A DNA stretch of 64,000 bases from Cryptomeria japonica (Eukaryota > Streptophyta > Pinopsida > Cupressales > Cupressaceae): contig NC_081415.1 of NCBI RefSeq assembly GCF_030272615.1, positions 108,194,406 through 108,258,405 of the forward strand. Direction: 5' to 3'. Below are positions 58,793-64,000 of the stretch, piece by piece; position 1 is the stretch's first letter, and the number at the start of each line of letters is the position of its first letter. Position numbers and translations under genes: made by a program. Below the pieces are notes generated by a model, which saw nothing but the letters and a program-made list of their open reading frames with translations, had not been told where the DNA came from and made no database searches.

Positions 58793-60172
58793 ATTATGTA
58801 GAGGTGCATCAACCAATTGATCAGCGATGACTTGTCCCTTGATAGCTTTCCGGTCAACATATTCTATGTCAAATTCACTCAGTATCATAACCCATTTGGC
58901 TAGTCTCCCTGTCAATGTTAACTTTCTCAATAGATATTTGAGAGGATCTATCTTTGTTATTAGTTTTACAGAATGAATCAACATATAATGTCATAGCTTA
59001 TGGGTTGCAAATACAACTGCTCGACATATCTTTTTGATTGAGGAATAATTTAACTCATAGCCAACAAGTGTTTTGCTGATATAATAAATTGCTCTTTCTT
59101 TTCCTTCATCATCATGTTGAGCTAGGAGAGCACCTAATGAAACATTTGTTGCTGAGACATAGAGTAACAATGGTTTCCCCTTAGTTGGTGATATCAGTAC
59201 TGGAGGACTCATAAGATATTCTTTTATTTGCAAGAAATTTTCTTCACATTTTGTATCCCATTTGAATGGAACATTTTTATGTAGAAGATGGGTAAATGGA
59301 AGACATCTATCAGCCAATTGAGAAACAAATCTCCTGATTAATTGCAACCTTCCTTGTAAAGATCACAATTGACTTATGATCTTGGGTGACTCCATCTCCA
59401 TGATAGCTCTAACTTTTCTAGGATCTACTTCGATGCCACGAGCTAGAATAATGTATCCAAGGAGTTTTCCAAAGGTTACTCCAAATGCACATTTCTTTGG
59501 ATTTAATCTCAATTGATATCTTTGTAGCCTGTCAAAAATCTTGCTTAAAATATTCAAATGTTCTTTTCTTGTGTGAGATTTTGCAAGTATGTCATCGATA
59601 TAATCTTCCATGAATGTATGCATCATGTCATGAAAAAGTGTCATCATAGCCCTTTGATAAGTCGCTCCTGCATTCTTAAGCCCAAATGGCATAACATTCT
59701 AGTAGTACATTCCCCATGCACAAGTGAAAGTTGTCTTCTCTTGATCTTCAGGTGCGATTCTTATTTGATTATATCCTAAGAAGCCATCCATTAATGAAAA
59801 CATCTCATGGCCTACTGATAAGTCCACTATGATATCAATGTTTGATAACGGGAAATAATCTTTTGGACATGCTTTATTTAGATCTCTAAAATCTGTGCAG
59901 ACTCTTATGCTCTTATCTGGTTTTGATACTGGTACAATACTTGAGACCCATTCTGGATAAGCAACTGGTCTTATGAAACCCACTTCTAATAGTTTCTTGA
60001 GCTCATTTTTGACAAGGAGAGCAATATGCGGATGCATCTTTCTTAGTTTTTGCTTAATAGGTTTTGCTTTTAAATCCACATTAAGATGATGCATGATAAG
60101 GTTTGGGTTAAGTCCTAGCATATCTGCATAAGACCAAGCAAAATTTATTTGTCTTTGCCTAAAAAATTTCAT
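58793..60172 (-). pseudogene. Element D reverse transcriptase and first RNase H
   Basis: RT starts near 60100 (GFIRPVAYPEWVSSIVPV, CTDFRDLNKACPKDYFPL, GYNQIRIAPED), continues with MPFGLKNAGATYQRAMM, and has an intact YIDD box. RNase H follows (PLLLYVSATNVSLGALLAQ, RAIYYISKTL, ELNYSSIKK, FDIEYVDRKAIKGQVIADQL). Stops at about 59697, 59361 and 58988; the last two are TGA where a CGA/Arg is expected (L*SLQGRL, HKL*HYML). The frame ends at the F insertion in DAPLHNN. Confidence 0.92.
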
Positions 60173-61413
60173 GTACTCTTTCCTCTCTCTTTCTAATAAT
60201 GAGGCAGCTAAATGAAGTATTTTAGGATCTTTTGATGTATCAATGTTTACTGCTTCTATTGGTTCTATCAGGATGGTAGATCTCTCTCAAAAATATGCAA
60301 GAAAAATGTTGAACTTTCTATCTTCTGGTGCCTCTAGGAGGTTTTCACCATCAGATACGCCCTTTGTTTTCTCTTTTGATTGATCTAATGTTGCCATGAA
60401 ATGGTTTTCAACAATAGGTCTCTTTCCTTGTTTTATTTCACTTTTGTGACTGGAAAGTTTGGCATTCTCCCAATTACGAGAAACATCACTTGATTCTACA
60501 ATGGAAGATATCTTAGGATGGATGGGTTCAACAATGTTAAGTTATACGGCTAAGTCATGATCATTAGAAAAGACATTTCATTCAGGGTTGTCTAAATTAT
60601 CCCAATCAATTAGTTCAAGATGCAAAAGGGGTAAATCATAATCAATGTCATCATTAGGTGTTTTAATGTTCATGACATAATGATCATAGCTTGGCGTAGA
60701 ATAAATATTGTCATAGATTAAATGTTTTTGAGAATTGTCTATCTCAAGCATTTCTGAATTAGTCTTAACAAGATTAATATTAGCATTTGGTAGTTCACAC
60801 TCAAGTGATCCTTCAACTGACGTTTGTCCCTAAAACGAATGGATTATATCCATGCACACATCTTTGATACTGTAAATTTCTTCTTGATTGAACTCATTTT
60901 CATTTTGGAGTTGACATATTTGTGCACATAATGAAGTAGATTCTTTTAATAGATTTTGTCTCTTTTCAAACTCAACTTCTTCTAGACTAATAGTTAGTCC
61001 AACTTGACTATCCCTTAGCTCTTCCATGGTTCTTCCATATTTGATCCATGTTTGCACTTCCTGTGGCATTGCTTCTCTATCTTTGTCATTTCCTTTCCTT
61101 TTTGCATAAGCCTCTTTTCTCTGGATTCTGAGTTTTTCTTGCCTTCTTTCTAACTTCATCTTTTGTTCTACTATAGACAAGTCTTCTTTCATGATAGCTA
61201 CTTCATCTTCATTATGTTCTTTACTTGACATAGTGGATAAAACATCTGGACTCCATTCATACTCATTGGAGTCTATTTTTGAATCTTGATCCAAGATTAC
61301 TCCACTATACCATACTGGAATGTCATATGGTGCAAAGAGTTCTCTGATTTCTGCCATCTCTATTTTTACTACTTCTGGAATATCTTGTAAAGATTTTACC
61401 TTTGTTTGTATTT
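60173..61413 (-). pseudogene. Element D linker with coiled coil
   Basis: Between protease/G-patch and RT lies a long, charged linker. A 175-codon ORF (61357-60830) begins MAEIRELFAPYDIPVWYSG and then forms a likely coiled coil rich in Glu, Lys and Arg (EQKMKLERRQEKLRIQRKEA), followed by TWIKYGRTMEELRDSQ. The rest to 60173 is broken. No enzymatic motif. Such spacers are common in Tat elements; the function is unknown. Confidence 0.7.
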
Positions 61414-62333
61414 TCAGAACTTATTGACAAGATTTTTCTTCACCTTGGATGATGATCTCCTCCTCTTTCTTTTCATGTTCTTCTTGCTTCTTTTTTTTAT
61501 TGGTTTTTGTTTCGGCCACTTGATGTAGCTTTTCTTGCCAATTTTCTTCTTTAGAAAATGATTCTTTCTCCATTTTTGTTGTTGATGATTATGTTGCTTT
61601 TGATTAGACTTTAGATATCCTAGCCCAGGTTTACCTTCTGTGGATTGTGAGTGTGGACAAATAAGTTCTGAAATACCTTGATGTTGCTTACCAATTGGTC
61701 CTTTTCCTTCATATCCCATCTTTGGCATGATTTCATATCCTTTTCCATATTGTTTTATGGGAATATTGACTTTTGTTTCTATTGCTATAGTTTTGTCTTC
61801 ATCTTTGTATAACCAACCAAGAATGTCTTTGTCTTCATTTTCCTCTTCAAGAGTTCCAGCACTAACAAAGGTTCCTTTAAACATATGTTTTGATTTTCTT
61901 GATGCCTTTGATTGAATATCTATAGGTTTCCCATATGACTTAGGGGAAAGTGGAAAATTTTGCAAAGAATACTTTCCCATTCCTTCATCATTTAACTTGA
62001 GCTTTTCTTCAAAAGTTTCCCATAACTTTGCTTGAATTTCTTTAGTAGGATATATTGATTCTCTATTATGTGGAACTCTTGTATCTTGTGTTGGCTTCAA
62101 ATTATTACAATATTCACTGGAATCTGCAATTATAGTGATTTCTTTTCCTTCAAGAGGAAATTTTACACATTGATGATATGTAGAAGGAACTGCTTGCATC
62201 TTGTGAATCCATGGTCTTCCCAGAAAAATATTGAAGGAGAGGTTCAAATCTAAAACTTGACACAATGTATCCTTTTCCAATGGTTCTATTTTTATTGGTC
62301 ATGATAATTCTGATACTACATGTTTAGTATACA
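61414..62333 (-). pseudogene. Element D protease C-terminus and G-patch
   Basis: Reads FNIFLGRPWIHKMQAVPSTY (end of the retropepsin fold) and KFPLEGKEITI, then a G-patch-like segment KMGYEGKGPIGKQHQGI with GLGYL further on, then a Lys-rich tail ending at 61414. The protease active site is not in the window because element E's LTR begins at about 62334. A TGA at about 62297 interrupts the upstream part. Confidence 0.85.
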
Positions 62334-63775
62334 TGCCAAGCTAATAGGATGAGAGGGGGGGGTGAATCATACAAACTTAATCTTCCATAAACTCAACAGA
62401 TTCAACCTCGGTAACCTTATCAGAAAAACTGTAAACCATGCAAACTCATAAACAGATAAGATCACAAAACATATAACACCAAATTTAATGTGGAAACCCA
62501 AATAGGGAAAAAACCACTATGGGATTTCAGACCCACTAAGAAATATACTCTTCAAGAGTATGCTCGGTTAAAAGAAAATCTTGTTAAAGATTACAAACAC
62601 ATTGCTAGATGTGACCCGGTTAAGGGATTTCCCTCAGATCTGTTAGGATCTTCACCTTGTTAGAAGTGACCTTGTCAAAGGATTTCAGACACTCAATCAA
62701 AATGTCACCTTGCTAGAGGATTTACAAATAAGACTGTTAAGTCCACTCGGTTAAGAGATTTTCTGTCACTTTACAAAATAATAGTAATAAAAATATATCT
62801 GCAACTTTGCATCTAAAATGCTAAAGCAGATTCTTATTTGCTCAATACAATCTAGTCATGGGACTTATCTTGTCCTTCTGCTGGGCTCTATACTCTATTT
62901 CTCAAAATAGGTCTTCAAGCTTTTGTGCTCGGTAAACACTGTGTAGCATCCTTGTGCTTACACTTGCCCGCATGCATTGTTTATCAATAGTTCCTTATTT
63001 ATAAACAATTTGCCAATTGCTTAATCTCCTTGATCACATTTCCCATGATCAATCATAGCCATCAAATCTTCAAACTTGACCAAGTTCAATGTATCCTTCT
63101 ATCTGAAAATGTTTTACCCCGCCTTGGAACTTGCATACATTTCTTGGAACTTGTGCTAGGGTATTGCGGTTTATTCTGAGCTGTAGATCTTCCTGCCAAT
63201 TTTCCTTTGCCATAAATTCTTTAACAAACTTCATGCATAACATACCAATCATTTAATCAGTTCCAGCTCATCAACTTCCTTCATTAAATAATGCATTTAT
63301 TCATTCAATGCATTCTATTATTACTCGGTTACAACTCGGTGAATACTAAACTTTACTCGGTAGACATTCCGCCTTCATTAACTGATAGCGATAACCTTAG
63401 GGTTTACCGACTAGGTTCCTTAGGGTTTACTAACTAAGTTCTTTGTTTGGTAATATAGTATAGTATTAACCTTACAAAAAATAACATATGTAGGATATCA
63501 AAACAATCTAAACATCATGATCTCATCATTGTCTAACTCAGTAATAGTTGCCCATTGAATAACTTATTTCTCCCCTTATTCATCACATTCTTTCTGTGTC
63601 TTTTACCGCCATCTTAACTCTCTTTAAAACATACTTCTTAAGATATGAAAACATCATACTGAATCAGAAAATCAATTTCTTGACATCAATGACAAAATAA
63701 TAATATTAAGACAATAAACATCCTTAATTAGTTATATCCATAATCATCAACAACCTTCTTATTGAAATGCCAACA
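62334..63775 (-). mobile_element. 3' LTR of a Copia-like element E
   Basis: On the minus strand the LTR starts TGTTGGCATTTCAATAAG at 63775, right after the PPT GCCAAAGGGGGAGAT. It runs to about 62334 (...TTAGCTTGGCA), where D sequence resumes. It contains CTCGGTAA-type repeats and no long ORF. The inner boundary was set by the TG/CA rule only, and the 5' LTR is outside the window. Confidence 0.7.
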
Positions 63776-64000
63776 ATCTCCCCCTTTGGCATTGATGCCA
63801 AAACCAATTGATTTGACCTAAATGATTCAAATTCAGATTGCTGAAATGCTGAAATGCTCTCCCCCTGTCATTAGTCTTCTCCCCCATACATTAGTCTTCT
63901 CCCCCTTTTACAACAATGCCAAAAAGAAAACTAAAACATAATTTCTTCCGCTGAGAAGTGAATTCCTTGTTGTTATGTGTCAACTCAGTCTCGGTCAGAG
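63776..64000 (-). other. Element E polypurine tract region
   Basis: The main PPT is at 63776-63790. Three further purine blocks of the GGGGGAGA type (about 63859-63866, 63891-63896 and 63900-63905) lie upstream, two of them in repeats of GGGGGAGAAGACTAATG. The coding region would lie beyond 64000. Confidence 0.65.

Larger units (their letters stand above)
40656..62333 (-). mobile_element. Element D: Tat-type Ty3/gypsy element, split by F
   Basis: Minus-strand order: protease with G-patch, coiled-coil linker, RT, RNase H, [Copia element F], second RNase H, integrase, ~2.4-kb non-coding 3' domain, PPT and 3' LTR. The second (archaeal-type) RNase H and long 3' domain are typical of the Tat lineage. 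Gag and the 5' LTR are absent because element E's LTR adjoins at about 62334. Stops in protease, RT, RNase H and integrase show it is inactive. Confidence 0.85.

Overview
The window is nuclear DNA from a large, repeat-rich plant genome, most likely a gymnosperm (conifer). I infer this from a single plant-type intron-containing gene surrounded by nested, decayed LTR retrotransposons with long AT-rich LTRs, 5'-truncated LINEs, and no prokaryotic or organellar signature. No tRNA, rRNA, CRISPR array or second host gene was seen.

Layout. (1) 300-6214, + strand: an apparently intact four-exon GH31 gene, an apoplastic alpha-xylosidase/alpha-glucosidase of the XYL1 type (901 codons plus stop). Intron 1 carries a LINE tail, and the stop codon and 3'UTR lie in a small tandem duplication. 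(2) 7043-32239: a three-level nest. Element C (minus strand, non-coding, non-autonomous) was split by element B (minus, Ty3/gypsy chromovirus; ATAAG target duplication at 13312-13316 and 29569-29573). B's 3' LTR was in turn split by element A (plus, a related chromovirus). (3) 33055-35657: a 5'-truncated LINE with a perfect 15-bp target duplication, inside an AT-rich tract holding three copies of a ~190-bp repeat. (4) 38838-40655: a plus-strand LTR, primer-binding site and leader (element H). The leader contains twelve units of a strict ~21-bp repeat. (5) 40656-62333: element D, a decayed minus-strand Tat-type gypsy element (protease plus G-patch, RT, RNase H, second RNase H, integrase). It is split by Copia element F (46026-58787, duplication ATGTT), whose gag is split by element G (50388-58161, duplication CTTTC). 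G is an LTR element with a gag-protease ORF but no RT or integrase. (6) 62334-64000: the 3' LTR and PPT of another Copia-like element, E, running out of the window.

How the parts relate. C and D share a colinear 3' non-coding domain, including an array of GTATAAGAC boxes. C therefore looks like a pol-less derivative that would have to be mobilised by a D-like element. G has structural genes only and would likewise depend on a partner. G also carries a recurring GC-rich hairpin with a GGCGCC-like core in both LTRs and its leader. Across A, B, D, F and G most in-frame stops look like CAR to TAR, CGA to TGA or TGG to TAG changes, as expected from methylcytosine deamination of silenced repeats. 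The GH31 gene is the only feature that looks intact and under selection. Boundaries were set by eye from LTR ends, PBS/PPT motifs and target duplications; no database search was run.
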